In this document: positions 26,814 to 36,514 of the stretch, one piece after another | How positions within the stretch are numbered: position 1 is the first letter of the stretch | Layout: every line of letters starts with the position of its first letter | From: Clostridia bacterium | GTDB lineage: Bacteria; Bacillota; Clostridia; Lachnospirales; CAG-274 | Length of the DNA stretch: 64,000 bases | Assembly (NCBI GenBank): GCA_030524425.1 | Contig: JAUNGN010000006.1 | Location: 1 to 64,000 of the forward strand | Reading direction: 5' to 3' | Program-made: the position numbers and the translations under genes | The notes under the pieces: generated by a model | The model's input: only the letters and a program-made list of their open reading frames with translations | What the model was told of the DNA's origin: nothing | Database searches by the model: none

Positions 26814-26954
26814 TTAAACTTTTTTAGTAATTACATCGTTTACACTTATAAAGGTTATAAACAGTAAAATAAAAATACTTGTAATAATGTCAACAGTAAA
26901 TATTGAATAATGAGTCAGAGCTAACAAGTTAATTATCTCCTGCTTAATTATCAT
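26814..26954 (-). CDS. Small membrane protein coupled to the BlaI-type regulator, 46 aa
   Basis: The start ATG at 26954 overlaps the end of the regulator gene (ATGATAATTAA), and CAGGATG lies just before, so translation is probably coupled. One hydrophobic segment (YSIFTVDIITSIFILLFITFI) is predicted to span the membrane. It is too short to be the BlaR1/MecR1 sensor-protease that usually follows such repressors. It may be a stub of one or an independent small protein. Confidence 0.45.
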   Translation of the reverse strand: MIIKQEIINLLALTHYSIFTVDIITSIFILLFITFISVNDVITKKV

Positions 26955-27348
26955 CCTGTTTTTTGTACTCGTCAAGAAAATTTTCCAATTCGGCAACTAT
27001 TAAATTACTTTTTCTTTTGTTGTGACTTGCAAAATATGCCAGAAAATTAGAAAAATTAAATTTTTTATCAAAGGCGCTGAATATTTCGTTTAACTGTATT
27101 GCAGCATATTCATCTACGGTTAAAGCAGGGGCATAAAACCGGCTTTGTGTTTTAGCAACCTTCATATTGCCCACAACTTTAATATATCCTTTCTTTAACA
27201 GGCTTTTAACCATAGGATGAAGGGAATTTTCCGCAACATTTTCTGTCATTAATAAAAGGTCTGAAATTAACAAAGGTTTTTCGCTGTTCCACAAAACCTT
27301 CATAACTTCATATTCCTTTTTTGTAAGATGTGATTTTTGCTTCATCAT
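26944..27348 (-). CDS. BlaI/MecI/CopY-family transcriptional repressor
   Basis: A 134-aa winged-helix repressor. The family start (LTKKEYEVMKVLWNSEKPLLISDLL) and recognition/wing region (LHPMVKSLLKKGYIKV) are clear, followed by a helical dimerisation tail. Members control beta-lactamase, mecA or copper ATPase genes and are usually inactivated by a BlaR1 protease or metal. None of these targets is seen nearby, so its regulon is unknown. Preceded by GGAGAG. Confidence 0.85.
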   Translation of the reverse strand: MMKQKSHLTKKEYEVMKVLWNSEKPLLISDLLLMTENVAENSLHPMVKSLLKKGYIKVVGNMKVAKTQSRFYAPALTVDEYAAIQLNEIFSAFDKKFNFSNFLAYFASHNKRKSNLIVAELENFLDEYKKQDDN

Positions 27349-27638
27349 ATATATCTCTCCATTGCTAAATAAAATTTATGTACCATATAAAAATTATATA
27401 AGATTTATAAAGGAATGTCAATATAATATTACACTTTATTACACTATTTTACATAAATGTTTAAGTTAAAGAAAATATAAAAACTATTGTCGAATCACTG
27501 CTGATAATTGTATAAAATCAATACAAGATGTCGATATTTGAGGATAAAAAGTAAGGCGGTTAATAATATTGTTAATCGGAAAAGTGTTATAATTAAAAAT
27601 AAAGAATTGAATTATTCATATTACGGAGGTGCAGAATA

Positions 27639-29570
27639 ATGAAAAAAACAAAATTATTAATAGCTGCCGTATTTATACTATTGTTTGGTTTACAATTTAA
27701 TGCCCTTGGCAGTGAGTATGTAAATGATTTACCATCATTTATTGAATTGTTTATTGATAAAAAATATATGAAGATTGACGGTGAGCCTTATCAATTAAAG
27801 ACGGCGCCTGTAATTGATAATGGCAGAGCCTTAATGCCTGCCAATGATATTTTGGAAAAATTGAATTATAAAGTAACATATAACAATTATACAAATGAAA
27901 TATATATTCAAAATGAAGAGTGTAATATTACGCTTAATGTTAATTCTCAAAGTGCATATAAAGTTAGTTTAAATAACGAAAGTACTGTAATCAGTCTAGA
28001 CACAGCACCTAAAATAATAAATGGCTCTGTAATGATTCCTGTACAGCTTATGGAAAAAACAAATAATTGTAAATTGATTTGGAATGGTGATGAAAGAAAA
28101 ATTACCCTTGCTTTTATGACATGGGGCGGAGGGTATATTGGAGCCGGCAGTATGATTGAGTTTTTGAAAGAAAATGGAAAGGCCGATAATGGAATTACGG
28201 TAGCAGTAATAGATTCAGGCGTTGACATAACTCATACATACCTTGCAAACAGGATTGTAAATGCTTACAATTCTGCAGATGGCTCAAATGATGTTACTGA
28301 TTTAAACGGACACGGAACTCATGTTGCGGGAATTATTGTAAATTCAACACCTGAAATTGTTAAGATAATGCCTATAAAACCTTATGACAGAAACGGAAAC
28401 TGTTCTATAGACTCAATAGTTAAGGCTATACAATATGGTGTGAATATGGGTGCAAAGGTTATAAATATAAGTTTGTCAAAATCAATTGAGGGACATAATA
28501 GTGAAATTGAGGATGCGATTAACGAGGCGGTGAGAAATAATTGTGCCGTAATAGTTGCGGCAGGAAATGAAAGGGGAAACACTGAGGATTTTTCTCCTGC
28601 CTGTGTGGATAGTGCCATAGTTGTAACGGCATCAGATAAAAACGGGGAAGGATATGCTGAGGCTAACATGGGGAAAACAATAACCGTTTCTGCTCCCGGA
28701 GTCAGTGTTGTAAGCAGTATTGACGGTGATACATTTGGCAGTAAAAACGGAACATCCATGGCTGCAGCTTATGTATCAGCCTCTGCTGCAATGATTATGA
28801 TGGATTTGCCTGAAATTTCGTGTAACGAAATAAAAAATCTTATGATTCAATATTCAGATGATAAGGGCAGTCCGGGATTTGATACAAAATACGGCGGAGG
28901 TATACTGAATCTTAACAGATATGTTTATAACAGAAAAAACGGTATAATATATGATTTTACAATATCAGCGGAGGAAAGAATTAAGGAACTTGACATTGAC
29001 ATAAGTAAGGCTAAGGACGAACTTAATAAGGAACATATAGAAATTTTCGGAATATTTTTGAAAGACTTATATGCAAGAGATTTAGTAAGCAGGGCAGTAA
29101 GGTTATATGAAAGAAAGGATTATTTTGCGGCAGGTTATTATTTTGAAAATGCCATAATGAATGGAGACTGTGAAAACGGTCTTGCAAAAAACAACTTAGC
29201 ATACTTAATCAGAAGGGGGGAGTACGTATCTAATAATTATAAATTGGAATGGCTGCTTAGTCAGGCAAAGGCGGAGGGACAGCCCTTGGCATATATAAAC
29301 CATGCTTTACTTGAAGCATCTAAAAATAACTGGGGGGAAACCGATAGGATTATACAAGAATTTGCAAAAAAAGATATTAATTGCAGTGATGTAATTAAAG
29401 TGTGGCAAAAATTATCCTATAATAATGATACGGAAGGTGATTTGGTTTTAGGCTTATTGATGAGGTATGGTTTATTTGACGGGGAAGGACATTCACAAAG
29501 GGAGTATTTAGACAGAGCTGTGTCAAAGTATCCTCAAATACCTGCATGGCTTTATGAAAATTGCAATTAA
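27639..29570 (+). CDS. Secreted subtilisin-family serine protease with stalk domain
   Basis: A 643-aa protein with a signal peptide (about 1-24), a copper amine oxidase N-terminal-like 'stalk' domain (about 40-160) and an S8 peptidase domain. Catalytic residues are visible: Asp192 (IDSGVD), His225 (NGHGTHVAG), Asn310 (AAGN) and Ser373 (GTSMAAA). The C-terminal 200 residues are helical and contain TPR-like alanine-rich pairs. It heads a cluster of secreted proteins, so it may process surface proteins. Start has GGAGG. Confidence 0.88.
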   Translation: MKKTKLLIAAVFILLFGLQFNALGSEYVNDLPSFIELFIDKKYMKIDGEPYQLKTAPVIDNGRALMPANDILEKLNYKVTYNNYTNEIYIQNEECNITLNVNSQSAYKVSLNNESTVISLDTAPKIINGSVMIPVQLMEKTNNCKLIWNGDERKITLAFMTWGGGYIGAGSMIEFLKENGKADNGITVAVIDSGVDITHTYLANRIVNAYNSADGSNDVTDLNGHGTHVAGIIVNSTPEIVKIMPIKPYDRNGNCSIDSIVKAIQYGVNMGAKVINISLSKSIEGHNSEIEDAINEAVRNNCAVIVAAGNERGNTEDFSPACVDSAIVVTASDKNGEGYAEANMGKTITVSAPGVSVVSSIDGDTFGSKNGTSMAAAYVSASAAMIMMDLPEISCNEIKNLMIQYSDDKGSPGFDTKYGGGILNLNRYVYNRKNGIIYDFTISAEERIKELDIDISKAKDELNKEHIEIFGIFLKDLYARDLVSRAVRLYERKDYFAAGYYFENAIMNGDCENGLAKNNLAYLIRRGEYVSNNYKLEWLLSQAKAEGQPLAYINHALLEASKNNWGETDRIIQEFAKKDINCSDVIKVWQKLSYNNDTEGDLVLGLLMRYGLFDGEGHSQREYLDRAVSKYPQIPAWLYENCN

Positions 29571-29583
29571 TTATTGAAAAGGG

Positions 29584-31539
29584 GTGTATGTAATGAAAAA
29601 AAATTATCTTATTTATTATATTTTATGTGTTGTGTTTTTGGTTTGTTTATTTGTACCTTACGGAGTATATGCATCAAACAATGCTTGTACTGTTACTGTT
29701 GACGGCAGAATAATAGATTATCCCGATGACTTGGAACCGTATAAGGAAAATGGGGAAATAATGATACCTTTAGGTTATACAATTTCTGCATTGGGCGGTA
29801 TTGAAGCAGAGCCTTTTGGAGATGACATGGTTTATAGGATATTTGCTATTAATAATATTGCCTTGGGAGCTGTGGATGGCCTTGGTTTTTATATTGTTAT
29901 GGACTATGAAGATATGCTTGAGTTATATAACTTGGAATCGGTTAATTATTTTGATAAAGCATTGCAGGATAAATTTGTGGTCTGGGATGATATTTTTGAT
30001 GAAAAAGGCGGTGAAATGTTTTTATCTGTTAATAAGTTTTGTGATATTTTCGAGATTGAGTATCAAATAAGGGGGAATAACGTAAATTTTGACTCAGACT
30101 CTATGATAACCTATGGAGAAATAGCGGCAGAAAGCAAAATGCTCCGAATAGATTTTGAACTTCCCGGAAAAACCTATGACGGAAAACCTTATTCATGGGA
30201 TGAAAGCTTAATAAAGGCATATTATAACGGAAAACAGGTAACAGATTATATGCCCTTTGAATATGAGTATGTTGGCACAAATTCAAATTATGATGACGAT
30301 ATATATAGCAGCAGCAAGCCTCCAAAGGATGCAGGAGCCTATACATTGATAGTCAGGACCGATCCTGATGATGATTATGTGGGTGCAGGCACCATTAGTT
30401 TTATAATATCTCCCAAAAAAATATCAATTAATGCTGTAAATGAAAGCATAATGTCAGGAAGTGCTCTGCCTGATTTTAAATATGAGGTTACAGGTATTGT
30501 AGACGGAGAAACAATAAAGGATGCTATATCATCAGAGCCTAAGGTTTTTACCAATGCCGTAAACGGTAATGCTGCAGGTACTTACGATATTTGGGTCAGT
30601 GACGGCAAGGCAGGTAAAAATTATATTATTGATAAGCGTAATAAAGGTATACTTACAATAGAAAATAGCTTAGAGGATGAGCAGGAGGAAAGGGTTGAAA
30701 GGGAATCTGATAATAATATGGCGGTAATTAAAATTAATTGTGTTGATGAAGACGGAGACGTAATTTATTCAGGCAGCCGCAGGTATAGTATAGGAGAATA
30801 TATAACAATATATGCTCCTGAGCTGGATGACTATATTTTGGCAGACAAGGAACGTATAAATATGGAAGTCAGGGGCAATGAAAGTGTTACATTTAATTAT
30901 GAATATGATTATGATTATAGTTATGATTATGACGAAGATTATGAGTATAATGATTATTCATATACAGCTCATAATGCCTACATAAATGGTTATCCTGACG
31001 GAACATTCCGCCCCAATGCAGTAATTAAGCGCTGTGAAGGCGCCTCAATGCTGTACAGTATTATGAATCTTTCAGGTTATGATAAGGGTTACGGCAGTTT
31101 CAGGGATGTGGAGGCTTCCGCATGGTACAGCAATAAGATTAATACACTGAATTCTATGAATATTATAAGGGGATATCCCGATATGTGTTTTAAACCCGAT
31201 AAGGCTATTACCAGAGCTGAATTTATTGTTATGGTGTTAAGGGCTGAAGAAATAAATATAAGCACGAACAAATGTGATTTTTACGATGTTTCACAAAACT
31301 ACTGGGCTGCACAATATATTCAGACCGCATCAGAACAGGGAATCGTATCAGGTTATCCTGACGGCTCTTTTGCTCCTGAAATGGGCATTACACGTGCAGA
31401 GGCTGTATTAATACTTAATAATGTCACAGGCAGAAATAAATGCTCTGTTGAAGGATATGGTACTTATTTTTCTGATGTGGATTCAGACAAATGGTATTAC
31501 AGCCATATTATCAGCGCAGCCTGCAGTCATAAGCATTGA
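29584..31539 (+). CDS. S-layer-homology (SLH) surface protein
   Basis: A 651-aa exported protein. The signal/TM segment is at 4-28; a stalk-like domain follows (40-165). An MBG-type Ig-like region with FIISPKKISINAVNE (about 190-360) and a MucBP-like segment (about 378-440) come next. A Tyr/Asp-rich stretch leads into three SLH domains (about 455-651, with AYINGYPDGTFRPNA, NIIRGYPDMCFKPD and GIVSGYPDGSFAPE). SLH triplets anchor proteins to pyruvylated wall polymers. The start ATG at 29593 (MKKNYLIY) is more likely than 29584 because GGGGTG is then properly spaced. Confidence 0.88.
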   Translation: MYVMKKNYLIYYILCVVFLVCLFVPYGVYASNNACTVTVDGRIIDYPDDLEPYKENGEIMIPLGYTISALGGIEAEPFGDDMVYRIFAINNIALGAVDGLGFYIVMDYEDMLELYNLESVNYFDKALQDKFVVWDDIFDEKGGEMFLSVNKFCDIFEIEYQIRGNNVNFDSDSMITYGEIAAESKMLRIDFELPGKTYDGKPYSWDESLIKAYYNGKQVTDYMPFEYEYVGTNSNYDDDIYSSSKPPKDAGAYTLIVRTDPDDDYVGAGTISFIISPKKISINAVNESIMSGSALPDFKYEVTGIVDGETIKDAISSEPKVFTNAVNGNAAGTYDIWVSDGKAGKNYIIDKRNKGILTIENSLEDEQEERVERESDNNMAVIKINCVDEDGDVIYSGSRRYSIGEYITIYAPELDDYILADKERINMEVRGNESVTFNYEYDYDYSYDYDEDYEYNDYSYTAHNAYINGYPDGTFRPNAVIKRCEGASMLYSIMNLSGYDKGYGSFRDVEASAWYSNKINTLNSMNIIRGYPDMCFKPDKAITRAEFIVMVLRAEEINISTNKCDFYDVSQNYWAAQYIQTASEQGIVSGYPDGSFAPEMGITRAEAVLILNNVTGRNKCSVEGYGTYFSDVDSDKWYYSHIISAACSHKH

Positions 31540-31590
31540 ATTTAAAAATGCAGATAAAAGCTGTTGATTATGTTTTAAGGAGGACTGTTT

Positions 31591-32607
31591 ATGAGATTAA
31601 AGCTGCTGATGTTTATTGCTATACTGATGATTTTTGTACATATATCATTTGTAAACGGAGCTGAAAATTCTGCCATAGCTTTTATTTCAATTGATAAAAC
31701 TTTATATGCGCCAAAGGAAAATATTGAAATTAATATATTTAATGCAGATGAAATTCAGGGTAAAAAAACTGTTGAGGTTATATCTGTAGATGTGGGAAAT
31801 GTGGTATACAGGGAAAATATTAACAGTACTTTATCGGAAATAAGTATAGAAGCTCCATCTAACTCAGGTGAATATATTTTAAAGGTATATTTAGATTCGG
31901 AGGAATATTCCAAAAAATTTACCGTTGAGGGAAATTCAGAATTATTTGTGTTAACGGGGGAAATTTTAACAAATAATTTTAACAATATTGCAGGAATTGA
32001 ATTAAAATGGAATTTTGACAGTGACAATAAATATACTATTATTCGCAGTGAAAATGGAGCAGAGAGTGAAATCTTTGAAAATATAACTTCAAACAGTTTT
32101 ATTGATGTCAGCATTGAGTCCAATAAAGTTTATGAGTATACGGTTTTTGGCGAATCGGGGGAATCCAATAAGGTTATTATAGATGTTTCACAGTTTAAAA
32201 ACTCGGAATATATAGAGAATAACAATAAAAATTGTATATCTCTCCGGGTTGGCGATCCATATATGAATCATAACGGAAAAGAAAAAAAGATAGATGAGTC
32301 AGGAAGCATTTTCCCTGTTATAATAAACGGAATGGCTCTTTTGCCCATACGTACTGTAGTAGAAACTATGGGCGGAAGTGTTGGCTGGAATGAAACCGAA
32401 AAGCTTGTGAGCTTAAAGGCATGGAATAATACTGTAGAGATTCCTGTGGGAAAAAATGAAATAAAGGTTAACGGAAGCAGTGCCCGCTTTGATGTACCTG
32501 CTTCAATTATAAACAGCAGAATATTTATTCCCGTAAGGCATTTGGAATCTCTTGGCTGTGAGGTTGACTGGATTGGGGAAACCAAGCGTATTATAATAAA
32601 ATATTAG
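31591..32607 (+). CDS. Secreted protein with C-terminal stalk domain, 338 aa
   Basis: A signal peptide (about 1-24) precedes two beta-rich segments (25-205). The C-terminal third is a copper amine oxidase N-terminal-like domain (about 210-338) with the recurring MALLPIRTVVETMGG and IFIPVRHLESLG motifs. There are no catalytic residues; such domains are thought to be structural surface modules. Third gene of the surface cluster, preceded by AAGGAGG. Confidence 0.8.
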   Translation: MRLKLLMFIAILMIFVHISFVNGAENSAIAFISIDKTLYAPKENIEINIFNADEIQGKKTVEVISVDVGNVVYRENINSTLSEISIEAPSNSGEYILKVYLDSEEYSKKFTVEGNSELFVLTGEILTNNFNNIAGIELKWNFDSDNKYTIIRSENGAESEIFENITSNSFIDVSIESNKVYEYTVFGESGESNKVIIDVSQFKNSEYIENNNKNCISLRVGDPYMNHNGKEKKIDESGSIFPVIINGMALLPIRTVVETMGGSVGWNETEKLVSLKAWNNTVEIPVGKNEIKVNGSSARFDVPASIINSRIFIPVRHLESLGCEVDWIGETKRIIIKY

Positions 32608-32627
32608 TTTTAGAAGGGAGCGAAAAT

Positions 32628-33620
32628 ATGGAAAAAGCAATTGATTTTTTTAAACATAATAGCCGTGTATTTATGCTTATATTTATTTTGCTGGCTATGT
32701 TTATTGCGTTTTTTTTAATATTGCCCGGCGAATCCTATGTTTATTATAATGCTGAAGCAGATAAAGTCAGCCTGAGCGGTGTATCTGATAAGTATTTTGA
32801 TCTTCATATTCCGGGGAAGGATTTAGCCGGAGAAATTTTTTTTGGCGCAAGTGAAGATAAAATTATAAAAATAATTAATTATGATAAGATACAGGAATCA
32901 AAATCTTATAAATTTGATGTTAATAATTATGATGAAGCAGCTGAATTTCCTTTTGCTGACGGTACTGCAACACTTTTAACAAATGATGATGCTGATTTGT
33001 CATTGGAAATGCCTGAAGGTGTGCCTTTTTCATATGATATTGAAATTGAAAATAAGAACAATAATCAAAATAATGATAATAACACCGGATGTGTAAACAG
33101 AGTTACAATAAAAAACTTTCCGGGGGATTTAAAAATTTGTATTCGAAACAGCGGTAATATAAATTGTAAAGGGGATAAAACCCTTAAGGAAATGAAGCCC
33201 GCAAAATACATTGTTTATGATTGTGATTATATACAATTTGATATGTATGGGTCAGCCGATATCAAGTATGATACCGAGAAAAGCATAGGACTTTCTGAAA
33301 ATATTGATTCATTTTACATACAAAACAGTGAAAAAGCAGAATTGGAATATACTTATAATTCCAATACTGAATTTAAGGAGCTGGGACATTTGGGAGTATA
33401 CGGAAAGGCAAAAGATAATAATTTAAAGGCAGAAATAAAGGATTTGGGACAGTATCCGCTGCCGATAAAAATCGAGGGCAGAGCAGGCAGACTGGAAATT
33501 GCGGGAGAATCTGTTTATCTAACCTTACGTCAGTGGATTACAAATAATATGACGGAAATAATTTTGGCAGTTTTAGGTATTGTATTTACTGATATTATTA
33601 CAAAAAAACAGTCGTCATAA
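32628..33620 (+). CDS. Unknown membrane-anchored protein, 330 aa
   Basis: One transmembrane helix near each end (about 14-36 and 307-323) with a 270-residue beta-rich region between, which would face outside if both ends are cytoplasmic. An Asn-rich stretch (about 143-153) interrupts it. No family recognised. It follows the 338-aa stalk protein by 20 bp, so it belongs to the same operon and may hold or sense the surface complex. Preceded by AAGGGAG. Confidence 0.7.
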   Translation: MEKAIDFFKHNSRVFMLIFILLAMFIAFFLILPGESYVYYNAEADKVSLSGVSDKYFDLHIPGKDLAGEIFFGASEDKIIKIINYDKIQESKSYKFDVNNYDEAAEFPFADGTATLLTNDDADLSLEMPEGVPFSYDIEIENKNNNQNNDNNTGCVNRVTIKNFPGDLKICIRNSGNINCKGDKTLKEMKPAKYIVYDCDYIQFDMYGSADIKYDTEKSIGLSENIDSFYIQNSEKAELEYTYNSNTEFKELGHLGVYGKAKDNNLKAEIKDLGQYPLPIKIEGRAGRLEIAGESVYLTLRQWITNNMTEIILAVLGIVFTDIITKKQSS

Positions 33621-33629
33621 AATAATTAG

Positions 33630-33663
33630 CAGGGTAATTAATTTATTTTCTGAAATTACCCTG
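33630..33663. terminator. Hairpin between the surface cluster and yitT
   Basis: Stem CAGGGTAATT/AATTACCCTG with an AT-rich loop, overlapping the last codons of the convergent yitT-like gene. Likely terminator for the plus-strand cluster. Confidence 0.55.
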
Positions 33664-34458
33664 TATTTCTCTTACATCATTTACAATGACAAAGGCATTT
33701 TTATCTATATCGTTTACTATTTCCTTAAGTTTTCCTATTTCTCTGGCGGATACTACGATTAGGAGCATACCTTTTTCTTCTTTTGTGTACATACCTTTAC
33801 AGTCTATATAGGTTGCACCTCTTGTAAGCTTGCTTGTCAGAGCAAGACCTATAGCGGCACAGTTGCGGGAAGTTATAAATACGGCTTTTGCAAAATCAAG
33901 GCCTTCCAGAACAACGTCTATTATTTTACTCATAATGTATATTGAAATAAGGGCGTAGAGTGCAGGAGTAGTACCAAGGACAAATATACCGAGAACAACT
34001 ATAAGTATATCAATAACAAGCATTATGCGTCCCGTTGTAATGTGAGGGTAAAAAACGTGTATTATAGTTGCAAGAAGGTCACTGCCCCCTGTGGTTGCAT
34101 TGCCTTTAAAAATAAGACCTATGCCTGTGCCGCTTATGAGTCCGCCGAAAACAGCGGCAAGTATAAGGTCTGTTTTAATCGGAGGTATAAAACTTGTGAT
34201 TTCAAGTATTGCAGACAATAAAAGTGTAGAAATAAGGGTATTCTTTACAAAGTAAAAACCTTTAATTTTAATTGCGGCAATAAGAAGAGGAATATTAACC
34301 ATAAGGTTGGTAACAGAAAGAGGAATGTTAAAAAGCTTTTTAAGTATAACACCTACACCCGTAGCACCGCCTATGACCAGAGAGTGGGGTTCTAAAAGCA
34401 GATTTAAGGCAAGTGACATAAGCACGAGACCGGCTGTTATGGTTATCCATTTTTTCAT
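33643..34458 (-). CDS. YitT-family membrane protein
   Basis: A 271-aa protein with five or six transmembrane helices and a C-terminal DUF2179 domain (about 190-271) containing RGATYIDCKGMYTKEEK. The motif GGATGVGVILKK near residue 30 and NATTGGSD near 124 are typical. The transported substrate or role of the family is unknown. It occupies the place upstream of rpmH where dnaA is often found in Firmicutes. Confidence 0.88.
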   Translation of the reverse strand: MKKWITITAGLVLMSLALNLLLEPHSLVIGGATGVGVILKKLFNIPLSVTNLMVNIPLLIAAIKIKGFYFVKNTLISTLLLSAILEITSFIPPIKTDLILAAVFGGLISGTGIGLIFKGNATTGGSDLLATIIHVFYPHITTGRIMLVIDILIVVLGIFVLGTTPALYALISIYIMSKIIDVVLEGLDFAKAVFITSRNCAAIGLALTSKLTRGATYIDCKGMYTKEEKGMLLIVVSAREIGKLKEIVNDIDKNAFVIVNDVREIQGNFRK

Positions 34459-34569
34459 ATAAAATTCTCCTAACTGTAATTTTGCATAGTCTGTTATATT
34501 AGTGTACCCATTAAATTTGATGTTATTTTACAAATATTTTTTTATATGCCATAAAATCAAAAATTTTTC

Positions 34570-34598
34570 TTGACTAAAAGGCAAATTTACACTATAAT
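34570..34598 (+). promoter_or_regulatory. Promoter of the rpmH operon
   Basis: TTGACT (34570-34575), 17-bp spacer, TATAAT (34593-34598). A strong sigma-A promoter, as expected for a ribosomal-protein gene. No DnaA boxes were noticed nearby. Confidence 0.85.
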
Positions 34599-34662
34599 AG
34601 GACTAGTGCTTGATTTGACTTTAAGTAAAATATAAGATATAGTATAAGGAGGTGCTTTTGAA

Positions 34663-34797
34663 ATGAAGATGACATTCCAGCCAAAGAAAAGACAGAGAAG
34701 CAAGGTTCATGGCTTCAGAAAGAGAATGAGTACTGCTAACGGCAGAAAGGTAATACTTGCAAGACGTAGAAAAGGCAGAAAGGTTTTATCTGCATAA
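34663..34797 (+). CDS. rpmH: Ribosomal protein L34
   Basis: A 44-aa, Arg/Lys-rich protein starting [18 protein letters not shown] and ending GRKVLSA, matching bL34 over its full length. GGAGG lies ten bases before the ATG. It is followed by rnpA in the conserved order, with a weak terminator between them. Confidence 0.97.
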   Translation: MKMTFQPKKRQRSKVHGFRKRMSTANGRKVILARRRKGRKVLSA

Positions 34798-34814
34798 ATT
34801 TATCTGCATTATAG

Positions 34815-34839
34815 AAAGCCCGCTTTTTAAGTGGGCTTT
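34815..34839 (+). terminator. Hairpin between rpmH and rnpA
   Basis: Stem AAGCCCGCTT/AAGTGGGCTT with one G-U pair, followed by a short TATTGTT. Probably a partial terminator or processing site that lowers rnpA expression relative to rpmH. Confidence 0.6.
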
Positions 34840-34887
34840 ATTGTTAATATGTAATACTTTTCTATTAATGAAAAAAGGGGGATAAAT

Positions 34888-35238
34888 ATGCTGTTTACAG
34901 AATCCCTTAAAAAAAATTATCAATTTCGATATGTATATAACAGAGGCCGTTCTATTGCTAACAGATTACTGGTTATGTATTCTATTAAAAATGGAACAGA
35001 GGGCAACCGATATGGTATTTCAGTAAGCAAAAAGGTTGGTAACAGTGTTGTGCGCAGCAGAATTACCAGACTGCTTAGGGAAAGCTACAGACTTTCCGAA
35101 GAAAATATATTATCGGGCTATGACATTGTGGTTATAGCAAGAGGGTCGGCTAAGGATGCCGCCTATAAGGAAATTGAAAGTGCTCTTTTGCACTTGTTGA
35201 AAAAACAGAGATTACTGAAGTCGGAGAAAAAGGATTGA
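34888..35238 (+). CDS. rnpA: Ribonuclease P protein component
   Basis: A 116-aa basic protein that assists the RNase P RNA in 5' maturation of tRNAs. It has the RNR-like signature region ([21 protein letters not shown]) and the [11 protein letters not shown]-terminal part. Preceded by AAAAAAGGGGG. It overlaps the yidD reading frame region by position only. Confidence 0.95.
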   Translation: MLFTESLKKNYQFRYVYNRGRSIANRLLVMYSIKNGTEGNRYGISVSKKVGNSVVRSRITRLLRESYRLSEENILSGYDIVVIARGSAKDAAYKEIESALLHLLKKQRLLKSEKKD

Positions 35239-35246
35239 GTCCGTTT

Positions 35247-35456
35247 ATGAAGAAAACAGCACTATTTTTAATAGGCTTTTACAGAAAATACATTACACCG
35301 TATACACCTAAAAGTTGTAGATTTGTTCCTACCTGCTCTGCCTATGCCTATGAGGCAATTGAGAAGTATGGATTGTTGAAGGGTGGCTATTTGGCTGTAA
35401 GAAGAATTTTAAAGTGTCATCCCTTTCATAAGGGTGGCTATGACCCTGTACCATAA
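35247..35456 (+). CDS. yidD: Membrane-protein insertion efficiency factor YidD
   Basis: A 69-aa protein with the family core [20 protein letters not shown] and [13 protein letters not shown]. It is thought to assist YidC-dependent insertion. ATG 35247 gives the normal MKK start; a TTG at 35235 is also possible because GGAG lies eight bases before that codon. Lies between rnpA and yidC in the conserved order. Confidence 0.93.
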   Translation: MKKTALFLIGFYRKYITPYTPKSCRFVPTCSAYAYEAIEKYGLLKGGYLAVRRILKCHPFHKGGYDPVP

Positions 35457-35470
35457 AGGAGGATATACCA

Positions 35471-36514
35471 TTGTTGCTAAATTTATTAGCTGTTTCCAGA
35501 GATGTAATGAAGGATCCCGGTGTTATTGTTGGTCCTATAGCCTGGATTTTAGGTCATGTTATTGATTTCTTCTTTAACATTATTTATAGTCTTGGAGTTC
35601 ATGCCAACTCACTTGGTATTGCGATTATTTTATTAACTATTTTTACCCGTTGTCTTATGATTCCTCTTTCTTATAAGCAGCAGAAATCCATGTTTAAGAT
35701 GCAGGCCCTTTCTCCTGAGCTTAAGAAAATACAGGAAAAATATAAGGACGGTATGTCTGACCCTGAAATTCAGAGAAAAATGCAAATGGAAACTCAAAAG
35801 CTTTACAGTGATAATAATGTAAGCCCATTCAGCGGATGCCTGCCAATGATAATTCAGCTTCCCATTTTCTTTGGACTTTATCATGTAATGCAGAACCCGT
35901 TTAAGTATATAGATGTTATTAATGATGTTTATACTCAGCTGTCAACTATTGTACTTACTGCAGCTCAGGATAATACAAGTGTTTTAGAGCTTGTTAAGAG
36001 CTTTGGCAATATTGCCGGTGTGCCTATGGGTACAAGTATTGATGTTAATTTGTTTAACAGAATTATTAACATTTTAGGCCCTGAAGAGGTAGGTCAGCTC
36101 AAGACTGCTATTGCTTCCGCCGACTTTGACTCAGTATGTGCTGCTAAGAACTCCATTGAATATTTCTTAGGGCTTAACCTTACCGAAACTGTAGGATTTG
36201 CTTTGACTCCAAAGATTATCATTCCTATTCTCTCAGGTTTAACAACATTTTTATCTTCATGGTTAATGACTAAGAGGAATGTACCTACTGACCCTGCTAT
36301 GAAGTCTCAGCAGAGAATTATGAATATTACAATGCCTTTAATGATGGCGTGGATTACTACATCTCTTCCCGGCGGTATTGGCGTGTACTGGATTATATCA
36401 AATGTATTCCAGCTTTGCCAGCAATTTTTCCTTAATAAGCATTTTGAAAAAATCGGTGCTGCCAATGTAATTTTGCCTAAGGAAAAGAAGCATAAAAAGG
36501 GAGGTAAAAGATAA
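35471..36514 (+). CDS. yidC: Membrane protein insertase YidC/OxaI
   Basis: A 347-aa polytopic insertase. The conserved core (LTIFTRCLMIPLSYKQQKSMFKMQ) and hydrophilic-groove Arg in TRCL are present, followed by the helical hairpin and four further helices. The start is TTG with GGAGG eight bases before it; no ATG nearby fits. It lacks a lipobox, unlike SpoIIIJ. The stop overlaps the jag start by one base. Confidence 0.95.
   Translation: MLLNLLAVSRDVMKDPGVIVGPIAWILGHVIDFFFNIIYSLGVHANSLGIAIILLTIFTRCLMIPLSYKQQKSMFKMQALSPELKKIQEKYKDGMSDPEIQRKMQMETQKLYSDNNVSPFSGCLPMIIQLPIFFGLYHVMQNPFKYIDVINDVYTQLSTIVLTAAQDNTSVLELVKSFGNIAGVPMGTSIDVNLFNRIINILGPEEVGQLKTAIASADFDSVCAAKNSIEYFLGLNLTETVGFALTPKIIIPILSGLTTFLSSWLMTKRNVPTDPAMKSQQRIMNITMPLMMAWITTSLPGGIGVYWIISNVFQLCQQFFLNKHFEKIGAANVILPKEKKHKKGGKR

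Noticed and set aside
27639..33620. Copper amine oxidase enzymes
   Set aside because: Only the N-terminal-like structural domain is present; the catalytic domain with topaquinone motif is missing in every case.
34459..34662. Replication origin between yitT and rpmH
   Set aside because: Gene order suggested it, but no cluster of DnaA boxes or dnaA gene is present.
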